A stretch of 64,000 nucleotides of DNA, from contig NZ_JABFHI010000002.1 in the NCBI RefSeq assembly GCF_013112225.1, positions 62,001 to 126,000 on the forward strand, written 5' to 3'. Under the pieces are notes generated by a model that had not been told where the DNA came from, did not search any database, and saw only the letters and a program-made list of their open reading frames with translations. Every line of letters begins with the position of its first letter. Position 1 is the first letter of the stretch. Positions 26,820-36,256 of this stretch are shown in pieces. The position numbers and the translations under genes were made by a program. Origin of the DNA: Vreelandella azerica (GTDB lineage Bacteria; Pseudomonadota; Gammaproteobacteria; Pseudomonadales; Halomonadaceae).

Positions 26820-28193
26820 TCAGTTACCGGCGTTCATCTGAGCATCCAGAGCGGCAAACTGGTTGGTGAGGTAATTACTGGTCTGGTTCATCTCGGCAAT
26901 CATGCCGTCAAGCTGACCAAACTGGGTACGGTAGCGGTCGATGGTGCGCTCTACCTGCTGCTCCATATTGGTGTAACGGCTGCCCAAGGATTCAATCCGG
27001 CTTTCCGCACCGTTAATAGACCCCTGCACGGTGCCGGTGCTGCTGAGCATCTGGCCGACACTGTCACTCAGCTGCTCAGCCAGGCCGGTGCTTGTGTCAT
27101 TGCCAGCAAAAAAATCAGAAAGCGCCTGTTGATCGTTGGCAATGGCGCTGTCCAGCTGGCCTTCATCAATGGAGAGCGTGCCATCCAGCTCCAAGGAGAT
27201 ACCAATATCGCTGAGCATTGAAAAACCGTCGCCGCTGTTGGCCACACCACTGCTTAGCTCGCTGCGCAGGCGGGATTCCACTATGCGCACCGTGCTGTCG
27301 CCGTTCAGCTCGCCGGCCTGGCCACTTTCAGCATCAAAAGTGGTGAGCTCACCGGTCGTGCTTCTGAGCCCGTTATAGGCATCCACAAAGCCCGTCACGG
27401 CTTCGCGCACGGCGCGGGTATCCTGCTCAACGGCTACGCTGGCGGTGCCTTCACTTTGCAGGTTGAGCGTAACGCCCTGAATGGCGCCCTCTACCTGGTT
27501 CGTCGCGCTGTTGATCTCTACGCCATTGACGTTGAGTAAAGCATCCGTGCCCGGCTGGGCAGCATTGCTCGTATCGGCGGTAAACGGCGCTGCATCTGCT
27601 TCGCTGAACGAAAAACTACTGATGGAAGCGTCAGCACCCGTCTCCCGAGAGCTGAGCGCCAGGCGATAGTTGTCACCGTCGTTGATCACCGAGGCATTAA
27701 CGCCTGCCTCGGCATCTGCATTAATGGCATCACGGATATCCTCAAGGGAGCTATCGGCAGCAATGTTGACATCGGCGGTATCGCCATTACCGAAGGTGAA
27801 GGTCATGGCCTGCTCGGCCAGGCCGGGAATGGCTTCATCAGAGGCACTGACCTCATTAACACCCTCGGATGCCAGGGTACCCCGGGTGGCCAGAGTAGTT
27901 ACATTAACGTTATAACTGCCCGGCATGGCCGTCTCATCCGCTGCTGCACTTACGGCTTCGCCGCTGGTATTAGTCGACAGGCTCTCATATAAAGAGGTAT
28001 CACCAAGGGCATCCGCCGCCGACTGAAACTCCGAAAGCGCGCCTTCAAGCTGGCCATAGGCTGAAATGCGCGCCTGCTCGGATTCCAGCTGCTGCTCGAT
28101 TGGCTCAAGCTTTTGACGCTCGGCATCGCGTAGCTGATCAAGCAAGCCATTCAGATCCAGCCCTGACCCGATACCCAGTGATGAAATAGACAT
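26820..28193 (-). CDS. fliD: Flagellar hook-associated protein 2, FliD (copy 2)
   Basis: 457 aa, intact. Same domain order as copy 1 (SISSLGIGSGLDLNGLLDQL at the start, MIAEMNQTSNYLTNQFAALD at the end), with many conserved stretches (RLALSSRETGADASIS) but a clearly diverged middle. Two caps suggest alternative filament tips or two flagellins. It has its own sigma-28-like promoter and terminator. Confidence 0.9.
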   Translation of the reverse strand: MSISSLGIGSGLDLNGLLDQLRDAERQKLEPIEQQLESEQARISAYGQLEGALSEFQSAADALGDTSLYESLSTNTSGEAVSAAADETAMPGSYNVNVTTLATRGTLASEGVNEVSASDEAIPGLAEQAMTFTFGNGDTADVNIAADSSLEDIRDAINADAEAGVNASVINDGDNYRLALSSRETGADASISSFSFSEADAAPFTADTSNAAQPGTDALLNVNGVEINSATNQVEGAIQGVTLNLQSEGTASVAVEQDTRAVREAVTGFVDAYNGLRSTTGELTTFDAESGQAGELNGDSTVRIVESRLRSELSSGVANSGDGFSMLSDIGISLELDGTLSIDEGQLDSAIANDQQALSDFFAGNDTSTGLAEQLSDSVGQMLSSTGTVQGSINGAESRIESLGSRYTNMEQQVERTIDRYRTQFGQLDGMIAEMNQTSNYLTNQFAALDAQMNAGN

Positions 28194-28376
28194 ACCAGAA
28201 CCTAATCCTTTGCCTTGCCCGCAGATTTTGCCGCTTTTATGGTCTGAGCAGCACGTTTGGCTGTCACTTCAGGCGGTACTACTGACAAGGCTTATGGGTT
28301 TAAGTGAGCCGATAGACCTGCCGCGCATGACGAAAACAAGCCTACCCGTTCACTTTTTTAATAATAATAGTCTAGT

Positions 28377-28403
28377 CCTTCGGCGGGAAAATTTCTAACT
28401 TGA
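28377..28403 (-). promoter_or_regulatory. Sigma-28-like promoter of fliD copy 2
   Basis: Minus strand: TCAAGTTA - 11 bp - GCCGAAGG, a weaker match to the FliA consensus with the exact spacing, about 185 bp before the start. Confidence 0.55.
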
Positions 28404-28694
28404 GGAATTTAAGGCAGTGTTATGTGACGCATTGTAAAAACCTAATCATAAAGTAGAATGTCAACATCAGTTCATTATCCTGTGAAAACCACTTCTTACG
28501 AAGATACCATTCCCCAAAAGGCTACCTTACAAAAAAAAAAGACACGGTTATCGGGCTATCCATGAGCTTCATTCGTTTTTATTCCTTATTGCATCGCAAT
28601 ACGGGCTGCTAAAATAATGCGGCTTTTTGCCACCCCTTATATCAACCACTCTCTTTCCCAGCTTTGGATGAAAGACGGTAAGGATAAACTCACT
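28404..28694. other. Intergenic region upstream of nhaD
   Basis: 290 AT-rich bases with a 10-A run at about 28531. It should hold the nhaD promoter. I see no distinct operator or structured RNA. Confidence 0.35.
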
Positions 28695-30183
28695 ATGACT
28701 CCCTTGAACGAACCTCCCAGCCAGCCGCGATGCCATCGCCGCTGGCTTTTTTGTTGGCTATATGCGCTTTTTCGGCGCTTATGCTGTTCAGCCCCGCGCT
28801 GCTGGCGGCGACCGGCGAGCTTGACCTGACCAGTACAGGCGTGGGCTTTTTGCCATTGCGGTCTTTGTGTTGGCGTACATGCTGGTTATCGCCGAAGAAA
28901 AGATCCACATGCGCAAGTCCAAGCCTGTGTTGGTAGCTGCCGGTATTATCTGGGGCCTCATCGGCTGGGTGTATGTCCAGAACGGCATGTCGGCAGATTC
29001 CGAACATGCGTTTCGCGTGACGCTCCTGGAATTCACCGAGCTGATGCTGTTCCTGCTGGTGGCGATGACCTATATCAACGCCATGGACGAGCGCAAGGTG
29101 TTTGATGCGCTGCGCTCCTGGATGCTGCGTAAAGGCTTTAACTATCGCAAGCTGTTCTGGCTGACCGGTAGCCTGGCCTTTGTGCTCTCGCCGATTGCCG
29201 ATAACCTGACAACAGCTCTTTTGATGTGCGCCGTGGTTACCAAAGTCGCCGAAGGTGACAAGCGTTTTATTAACCTGGCCTGTGTGAATATCGTGGTGGC
29301 GGCCAACGCGGGCGGCGCCTTTAGCCCCTTCGGCGATATCACCACCCTGATGGTCTGGCAGGCAGGCATGGTCGAGTTCCAGGAGTTCTTCATCCTGTTC
29401 TTCCCGTCGCTGGTCAACTTCCTGGTGCCCGCCATCGTGATGAGCTTCTTTATCAAGGACGCCAAGCCGGAAAGCGTTTATGAAGACGTCTACCTGAAGC
29501 GCGGTGCTCGGCGCATCATCTTCCTGTTCCTGCTGACCATTACCACCGCCGTACTCTGCCACACCCTGCTACACCTGCCGCCGGTGCTGGGCATGATGAC
29601 GGGCCTTGGTTACCTGCAGTTCTTCGGCTACTACCTGCGCCGCAGCCTGCCGCGCTCGCTGGAGCGCAAGCGTGAACGCTATAGCCGCCGGGGTGATCAC
29701 AAGAAGCTGCAAAACCTGGGTAGCGTAGTGCCCTTTGATGTCTTCAACCGCGTGGCGCGGGCCGAGTGGGATACTCTGCTGTTCTTCTATGGGGTCGTCA
29801 TGTGCGTGGGTGGCCTTGGGTTTATGGGCTATCTGGCGATGCTTTCCGAAAGCCTTTACCTGGGGTGGAACGCTACCGGTGCCAACATCACCCTGGGTGT
29901 GATCTCGGCGTTGATCGATAACATCCCGGTGATGTTTGCGGTACTGACCATGGAGCCGGATATGTCCCATGGGCAGTGGCTGTTGATCACACTGACCGCG
30001 GGTACCGGCGGTAGCCTGCTGTCGATTGGTTCAGCGGCGGGTGTGGCGGTCATGGGTCAGGCCCGTGGCGCCTATACCTTTATGGGCCACCTGCGCTGGA
30101 CACCGGTGATTCTGCTGGGTTACATCGCCGGTATTATCGTTCATATGTTCTTGAACTCTGGCAGCTTCGCACTGTTTGGCTAA
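28695..30183 (+). CDS. nhaD: Na+/H+ antiporter NhaD (apparent frameshifts near the 5' end)
   Basis: Exchanges external protons for internal sodium, a key halotolerance function. From 28867 the frame is intact to 30183, with about a dozen membrane helices and the family motifs LSPIADNLTTALLM, GGAFSPFGDITTLMVW and LIDNIPVMFAVLTM. One missing T in TTTTT near 28845 joins it to MPSPLAFLLAICAFSALMLF…ATGELDLTSTGVGF. A second indel near 28720 would connect to ATG 28695, which has AAGGATA at the right distance, giving 496 aa. The alternative start is ATG 28730 (484 aa), without a site. Confidence 0.9.
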
Positions 30184-30207
30184 CCGCCTGATGAGTGACT
30201 GGCGCTG

Positions 30208-30243
30208 ACGCCCCTGACGAATGTCTGTCAGGGGCGTTTTTTT
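30208..30243 (+). terminator. Intrinsic terminator of nhaD
   Basis: ACGCCCCTGAC - 8 nt - GTCAGGGGCGT followed by TTTTTTA, 25 bp after the stop. Confidence 0.9.
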
Positions 30244-30329
30244 AGCGCGCTTTTTACCCGACGCCCATGCCGCGTCAGCCTCTGTGTGGTTAGAATGATG
30301 GTTGATCTATTTTCCGCTCAGGAGCCGCC

Positions 30330-30790
30330 ATGCCCACTTTTTCAAATACTCAGCGTAAAATCCTGGTTCTTCACGGCCCCAACCTTAACCTGTTGGGCAG
30401 CCGGGAACCCGACATCTATGGCTATGAAACTCTGGATGACGTCAACAATGCCCTGCGTGAAAAAGCCGTACTGGCCGGTTGGGAGCTGGACTGCCTGCAA
30501 GCAACCATGAAGGCGTGCTGATTGATGCGATCCAGGCCGCGCGCACTGATGGCACTCATGCCATCATCATCAACCCGGCGGCCTATACCCATACGTCGGT
30601 TGCCATTCTGGATGCCCTCAACGCCTTTGAAGGCAAGGTGATTGAGGTGCATATTTCCAATGTTCACCAGCGCGAGGCTTTTCGCCAGCATTCCTATGTG
30701 TCGCTGCGCGCCAACGGCGTGATTGCCGGGTTGGGCACCCAGGGCTATCAGGCTGCGCTAGATGCTATTCTGCGCGCAGCCGAGCAATAA
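30330..30790 (+). CDS. aroQ: 3-dehydroquinate dehydratase type II, AroQ (one apparent frameshift)
   Basis: Shikimate-pathway dehydratase. 153 aa after restoring one A near 30500, which recreates the conserved QSNHEG motif. Other signatures: [20 protein letters not shown] with the catalytic Tyr loop, [12 protein letters not shown], and the catalytic His in [17 protein letters not shown] 30330 after CAGGAG. Length fits the type II dodecamer. Confidence 0.93.
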
Positions 30791-30808
30791 CAACCAGGGA
30801 GCCACACA

Positions 30809-31257
30809 ATGATTATCTTTAACACCCAGGTCGCCGCAGAGTGGGTCGACTATAACGGCCATATGAACGATGCCGAGTATGCTCGGGTATTTTCATTGGC
30901 GGTGGAAGCGCTGATGGATCATATCGGCCTGGATGAAAGCGGGCGGGCCGACTATGGCTATACCATTTATACCCTGGAAACCCACCTGTGTTATCAGCGT
31001 GAAACCCATCAGGGCGAGCCGTTGGTGGTCTCGCTGGCACTGCTGGATAGCGATACCAAACGCCTGCATGTATTTTTGAGCTGCATGACAGCCAAGGGGA
31101 AAGATTAGCTACCAGCGAGCAGATGCTGATGGGTATGGATAGTACGACAGTACGCCCAGCGCCCTTTCCTTCAGCTATTCAGACCGCCATTGATGCATTG
31201 CCGCGCCCAGCAGAACGCCCGGCCATGGCAGGCAGAACCATTGGCATTCGCCGTTAA
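30809..31257 (+). CDS. Thioesterase, 4HBT hot-dog fold (one apparent frameshift)
   Basis: 149 aa after adding one T to the run near 31076, which continues the protein as FELHDSQGERLATSEQMLMG to a stop at 31257. The opening VAAEWVDYNGHMNDAEYARVF carries the hot-dog active-site pattern (D.NGHMN) of acyl-CoA thioesterases such as betainyl-CoA or 4-hydroxybenzoyl-CoA types. 18 bp after aroQ; probably co-transcribed, with no clear metabolic link. Substrate not predictable. Confidence 0.8.
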
Positions 31258-31380
31258 CCTGTATGGTGAATTGCCTGGCTGCAGCTCATGGCGCTGGCAA
31301 AACGGCTTGGTGCCCGAGTTTCGGGGATAACCGAATTGGCAGGTGTGGTGGCCGTGCGACGGCGTGGTGAGTAAAAAATG

Positions 31381-31478
31381 GCCACAGACCCTCACGGAAA
31401 ACACGGACAAGGTCAAAATCAAACTGCTCATAAAAAATGAAAGGAGTTTGTCCGTGCCGTCCGTGAGCGTCCGTGGCT
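31381..31478. repeat. Dispersed inverted-repeat element, copy 1
   Basis: Arms GCCACAGACCCTCACGGAAA… (31381-31410) and its reverse complement around 31447-31478 (…CCGTGAGCGTCCGTGGCT), separated by about 36 bp of AT-rich loop. A second copy with matching arms is at 43671-43766, so it is a mobile or REP-like family. Confidence 0.75.
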
Positions 31479-31568
31479 AATGACCTTTCGTAGTGACGTA
31501 AAAAGTTTCAATGTCGCGTTTCAGCGCGGAGCCTTTTGACTTCCTCAGCCATATACGTCAACAGGCAC

Positions 31569-31595
31569 TCAAGTTTTCTCATGATAGGCCGATAA
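31569..31595 (+). promoter_or_regulatory. Sigma-28 promoter of the PAS-GGDEF-EAL gene
   Basis: TCAAGTTT - 11 bp - GCCGATAA, 15 of 16 matches to the FliA consensus with exact spacing. About 120 bp before the ATG at 31716. Confidence 0.85.
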
Positions 31596-31715
31596 TCTGT
31601 TATATATGCATCTAGCTTAATCGGTTCAGTTGGTGTATTGGTTCTGTGGCGTCTTAAATTCTCCAGGCGTTAGCGCATATGTCGGTCATTGCTTATCGGA
31701 GATTACCTTTTATTC

Positions 31716-33589
31716 ATGTGGCCAAATTTTTCCTTTAGTCGTCCTTTGGTGTGGTTGGCGCTGGTGGCCTTGCCGGCCTGTATCTGGGTGCCGGATGCTA
31801 TGTTGCGCATGGTGGCTGCCAGCTTCGTTGGCTTGGGGATCTTTGATGCCTGGTGTCAGGTGCGTAAGCAGAACCAGAAATTACTGATTTCCCAGGATGC
31901 CATTGGCCTGGCCAGTGATGCGGTGGTGATCAGTGACGCCAGTAATCGCGTGTTGGCGGTCAATCCGGCATTTACTGAGATCACCGGCTTTGAAGGGCAT
32001 GAAATCCTCGGCCATAAGCTCGAAACGCTGGCTGCCCCACGCCACGATAAAGCCTTTTACCAGGGCTTCTGGAATACCCTGCAGACGACAGGGCGTTGGG
32101 AAGGGGAGATGTGGAACCGGCGCAAGCATGGCGACGAATATCCTGAATGGCTTAAAGTACGCGCGGTGACCAATAAGCGCGGTGAGATTACCCACTATAT
32201 CAGTCTGTTTACGGATATTTCCGCCCAGAAAGCCCGAGAGCAGGATTTGCGTCGGATTGGCTATGAAGACCCGCTAACAGGGCTGCCTAATCGTCGTCGC
32301 CTGCACGATTTACTGGCCTCGCGGCTGCGTCACCTGCGCGCCGGTGAAAGCCTGGATATCGCCCTGCTGGACATTGATGGCCTGAAAACCTTCAACGATG
32401 GTCTGGGGTGGAACAGGGGGATCGCCTGTTGGCGATGTTTGGCCAGCGCTTGGCAAGCCATGTAGCAGGAGGAGCCGTTGGGCGCCTGGGCGGCGATGAA
32501 TTTATGGTGATCCGCACCACCACCTTTGATGATCATGAGAAATGGATTGCTGGTCTGCGTGACCATATGAGCCGTCCGTTTGAGATCAAGGATCAGTCGC
32601 TGCGCCTGGGCCTGACCATTGGCAGTTGCCGGGCACCGGAAGATGGCAAGGATTCCGGTGTGCTGTTCCAGCGGTTGGAATCGGCGCTATACAACGCCAA
32701 GCGCCTGGGGCGTAACAGTGACCTGCGCTTTCGCCCGGCGCTGGATAAACAGGATAACCCGCAACTGGCATTGGTCAGTGATCTGCGTAACGCTCTCGTC
32801 TCTGGTGATCAGCTGGAATTGCATTACCAGACCCAGCATCATCCGGCGAGCGGTGAACTGCTGGGAATGGAAGCCTTACTGCGCTGGCGTCATCCGCGTG
32901 ATGGGATGATTTCCCCGGCGGACTTTATCCCCTTGGCCGAACGCCACGGCCTGATGACGGAGTTGGGCAACTGGGTGATCGAAAAGGCCTGTGCCCAGCA
33001 GACGCACTGGCAGAACAGTGCCATGCCGAAAGTCACTGTTTGGATCAATATTTCGGCCTTGCAGTTATTTCATGGTGATCTGGAAAGCCAGTTGGCTGGC
33101 AGCCTCAAGCGTTATGGAATCAAAGCCTCCCAGCTGGGGCTGGAGCTGACAGAATCCGTGTTGCTCGATGAGCGCGCGGGGGATATGGGGCCACGTCTGC
33201 AATTACTACGCGAACAGGGGTTTGCCATCGCCATTGATGACTTTGGCACCGGCTATTCGTCGCTGGCTTACCTTAAGCACCTGCCTGTGGATAAGGTAAA
33301 GCTGGATCGTGCTTTTATTCGTGAACTGCCCGATAGTAGAGCCGACGCGGCCATCGTTGAAGCGGTGCTGGCCATGGCCAAAGGAATGGGCCTTGCAGTG
33401 ATCGCAGAAGGGGTAGAAACCGATGCGCAGAACCGTTTTTTGGTAGATGCAGGCTGCTATGCCGTGCAGGGCTTCTATTTTGCTCGCCCACTGCCGGTGC
33501 CTGACCTGGAGCAGCGCTGGATAAGTAATTCCTCTACCAAGGCAAATAGCGAAGCGCCAGGCCTAACCCCGGTTAGTCAAGCATCCTAG
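31716..33589 (+). CDS. PAS-GGDEF-EAL cyclic-di-GMP enzyme (one apparent frameshift)
   Basis: 624 aa after one G is restored near 32412. Two N-terminal membrane helices (residues ~8-25 and ~30-47) precede a PAS domain (~60-180: DAVVISDASNRVLAVNPAFT). The GGDEF domain has an intact RLGGDEF active site, and the EAL domain has intact EALLRWRHP, a DDFGTGYSS loop and AEGVET. Both synthesis and breakdown activities are therefore possible. ATG 31716 preferred to a TTG at 31689. Its sigma-28 promoter puts it in the late flagellar regulon, so it probably tunes swimming versus attachment. Confidence 0.9.
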
Positions 33590-33606
33590 CCTTCACCATT
33601 CACCAT

Positions 33607-34131
33607 TCACCTTTCACTCACCAGTCCCAAGCGTTGAGCATTACGTGCCAGCAGGTAACATAGCAAGCCCCAGATCAGCGCCTGCGCGGGGAGCAACCAG
33701 GGTGCGAGACTAACCCCAGCCAGCACACCGCCGCCGTAGTAGGAAAGTGGCCCGCTCACGGCGCCGGCCACGGCAGCCAGCCAGGGCAGGCGCCATAGCC
33801 AGGTCAGTGAATGCGCCAGCAGGGTGGCAAACAGTGGCCATAGCATCCACAGCCATAGCGGCAGTAACCCGAACAGTTGAGTATGGCCGCTGAAATCAAA
33901 ACCGCCCAGCAGTGTCAGGCTGCCATCCAGTAGCATTCCCAGCCCTGCAAAACCTGCCAGCAGGCGCCACTCCCCGGGGCGGGCAATAAACCGCAGATGC
34001 CCGCCAATCAGCACAAGGCCGGTGGCCAGCGCCACCCAGGAGCCTCCCAGCACACACAGCAGCCAGCCGGCCTCAAACCCTACCAGGTTGAAGACCAGCT
34101 TGGGCCAGCGGGGCGCAGATACCTGGCTCAT
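33607..34131 (-). CDS. DUF2878 membrane protein
   Basis: 174 aa, about five membrane helices, Trp/Leu/Gly-rich (GFEAGWLLCVLGGSWVALAT, PLSYYGGGVLAG). Last gene of the light-response operon, overlapping the CFA-like gene by 4 bp. DUF2878 commonly ends this conserved cluster. Function unknown. Confidence 0.8.
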   Translation of the reverse strand: MSQVSAPRWPKLVFNLVGFEAGWLLCVLGGSWVALATGLVLIGGHLRFIARPGEWRLLAGFAGLGMLLDGSLTLLGGFDFSGHTQLFGLLPLWLWMLWPLFATLLAHSLTWLWRLPWLAAVAGAVSGPLSYYGGGVLAGVSLAPWLLPAQALIWGLLCYLLARNAQRLGLVSER

Positions 34132-35471
34132 GGCGCGCCTGTCAGCGGTGCCGGTTTGGCCTGAGGCTTGGCCAGCACCAAGTGGCAGGTACCAATCGAG
34201 CGCTCAATAAAGCCGCCTTCGCAGTAGCACAGGTAATAGCGCCACATACGGATAAAGCGCTCGTCGTAGCCTTGGGCGCGTACGGCCTCCAGGCTGGCCT
34301 CGAAACGGTGGCGCCATTCGCGCAGCGTGCGGGCGTAGTGCTGGCCAATTTCATCCAGGGCCACCATATTGAGCGACGTCTTGCGCATCACGCTAGACAG
34401 CATGGCGTGGTGCGAGGGTAGAAAGCCGCCGGGGAAGATATAGCGCTTGATAAAGTCCATATCCCGCTTGGCGGATTCAAAGCGCTGGTCGCGGATGGTA
34501 ATTGCCTGCAGCATGGCCTGGCCTTCGGCGTTGAGCAGGCTGTCGATCTTGGCCAGGTAGGTATCCAGGTACTGATGGCCCACGGCTTCAATCATCTCAA
34601 CGGAAATCACTCGATCAAAAGTGCCAGTCAGTTCGCGGTAATCCTGTTTGAGCAGGGTGATCTGGTCTTCAAGACCTTCCTGTTGGATACGTTCGGCGGT
34701 GTGGTTGTACTGCTCTTCGGAAATGGTCGTGGTGGTGACCTTGCAGCCCCGGCTCTTGGCCGCATGAATGGCCAGCCCGCCCCAGCCGGTGCCAATCTCC
34801 AAAAGGTGATGGTGCGGCTGAACATCAAGCTTTTCGAGCATGATATCCAGCTTGTAGGTGGAGGCTTCCTCCAGGCTGGCTTCCGGGTAGGGGAAGACGG
34901 CGCTGGAATACATCCAGTGGGCCTGGTCAAGAAAAGTCGCAAACAGATCATTGCCGATATCATAGTGCGCCGCAATATTGCGCTTGGAGCCGGTAACGCT
35001 GTTACGCTGGAAGCGGTAGGCCAGGTTTAAAAGCCAGCGGGTAAAGCGCGCGCTGCCGTTTTCCATTTCTCCGTTGACCTGATCCAGGTTGATGGCGAAC
35101 AGGCGAATCAAGGCCACCAGATCATCGGCATCCCAGTCATGATCCATATAGGATTCTGCAGCGCCTACGGTGCCACCAAAGGCCAGGCGCTTCCAGGCGC
35201 GAGGGTGGCGCACCACCACCGTCACCTGCAGGGGGCCGCCTTGACCCAGATGGTAGGACTGGCTGCCATCAATCAGGGTGATCTGGCCGCCCTGCATGGC
35301 ATCCAACTGCTTGATCAGCCGCGGCTTGAGCCAGCGGGTCAGCCTGCCTTCGCGGGGCGTCTGGGAAAGGTCGCTCTGAGCGGATGCGCCGGTAGGTGCG
35401 GGGGCCGCCGCCAGAGACGCAGACGAAACAATATTGGAGGTTGCAGAGCGTGACGAGCGCAAACGGGTCAT
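34128..35471 (-). CDS. Cyclopropane-fatty-acyl-phospholipid synthase family protein
   Basis: 447 aa, intact. SAM-dependent methyltransferase acting on unsaturated phospholipid acyl chains. The SAM site LLEIGTGWGGLAIHAAKSRG, the upstream NIAAHYDIGNDLFATFLD and SVEMIEAVGHQYL are all CFA-family motifs. The Ala/Ser-rich first ~45 residues are variable. In the light/singlet-oxygen clusters of other proteobacteria, this branch modifies membrane lipids rather than making ordinary cyclopropanes. Overlaps its neighbours on both sides. Confidence 0.88.
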   Translation of the reverse strand: MTRLRSSRSATSNIVSSASLAAAPAPTGASAQSDLSQTPREGRLTRWLKPRLIKQLDAMQGGQITLIDGSQSYHLGQGGPLQVTVVVRHPRAWKRLAFGGTVGAAESYMDHDWDADDLVALIRLFAINLDQVNGEMENGSARFTRWLLNLAYRFQRNSVTGSKRNIAAHYDIGNDLFATFLDQAHWMYSSAVFPYPEASLEEASTYKLDIMLEKLDVQPHHHLLEIGTGWGGLAIHAAKSRGCKVTTTTISEEQYNHTAERIQQEGLEDQITLLKQDYRELTGTFDRVISVEMIEAVGHQYLDTYLAKIDSLLNAEGQAMLQAITIRDQRFESAKRDMDFIKRYIFPGGFLPSHHAMLSSVMRKTSLNMVALDEIGQHYARTLREWRHRFEASLEAVRAQGYDERFIRMWRYYLCYCEGGFIERSIGTCHLVLAKPQAKPAPLTGAP

Positions 35472-36256
35472 TACGGCGTCTCCTTGCGTTGCGGATGGTC
35501 AAAAATGGGTACGCGTTTCAGCCAGAGGCGCAACGCTTCAAAATGAATGCCGGCCACGGTTTTCAGGCTTATCCACGGCTGGCGGGCCAGGGTCGAGAGC
35601 AGCACCCGGCGGGTAGCCGGTGACGCTTCCAGCATCAGGGTGGCATCAAACTGGCGGGCAGGTGCGTGACTGGTCGGTTGGTTGTGCCAGTTTTCCATGT
35701 GCATCAACAGCTTGTCGCCAGGCGTATTGAACCGCCAGCGGTAGGTCATATCCATGGGGTTGAACGGCGAAACGTGCATATCCTTGGCGAACATGGCGCC
35801 ATGGCTGTGGCGTTTAGGGTCAACCCGGCAGGCGTAGCAGGTGCGTTCCCGCCACGGCATATTGGTGACTTCACCCAACACGGCGGCCAGACGATCCTGT
35901 TCATCAAAGGCGTAGTACATTGAAATCGGGTTAAAGACAGTACCCAGGGTGCGCAGCTGGGTGAGTATGCAAATGCGCCCTTGGGGCGCGTCGCCCAGCT
36001 GGCGGGTCAGTTCCTGGCGAACGGCCTCCTTGAGGGGCAGTTCGACCGGGGCGAGGTAATCTTCACGCCGGAAACGCGCCAGTGCCTTGCGGCGGGCGCT
36101 GAAGCCGGGCACACCGTCGAACAGGGTCGGCAGCTCATCCAGATCCAGCCAAGCCATCCATACCTGATAGCTGAAGTGGTGCTCACGCGGGGTAAAGCGG
36201 CGATGACGCAGGGTGCCGCGATAGATACGCGAGCGGAGCGCGCTGTCTGCTGTCAT
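35471..36256 (-). CDS. DUF1365 family protein
   Basis: 261 aa. Matches the DUF1365 pattern: RIYRGTLRHRRFTPREHHFS, YVWMAWLDLDE-like start and FNPISMYYAFDEQDRLAAVL. Members are nearly always next to the FAD oxidoreductase and CFA-like genes, as here, and are presumed to help lipid modification. Ends in the start codon of the CFA-like gene. Confidence 0.88.
   Translation of the reverse strand: MTADSALRSRIYRGTLRHRRFTPREHHFSYQVWMAWLDLDELPTLFDGVPGFSARRKALARFRREDYLAPVELPLKEAVRQELTRQLGDAPQGRICILTQLRTLGTVFNPISMYYAFDEQDRLAAVLGEVTNMPWRERTCYACRVDPKRHSHGAMFAKDMHVSPFNPMDMTYRWRFNTPGDKLLMHMENWHNQPTSHAPARQFDATLMLEASPATRRVLLSTLARQPWISLKTVAGIHFEALRLWLKRVPIFDHPQRKETP

Larger units (their letters stand above)
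31258..31715. other. Intergenic region with inverted-repeat element and sigma-28 promoter
   Basis: 458 bp without a gene. It contains copy 1 of the CCACGGAC…GTCCGTGG inverted repeat and the promoter of the PAS-GGDEF-EAL gene. Nothing else recognised. Confidence 0.5.

Noticed and set aside
28693..29562. Long minus-strand open frame opposite nhaD
   Set aside because: His/Gln-rich composition typical of an antisense shadow; nhaD has membrane-protein motifs throughout the same span.
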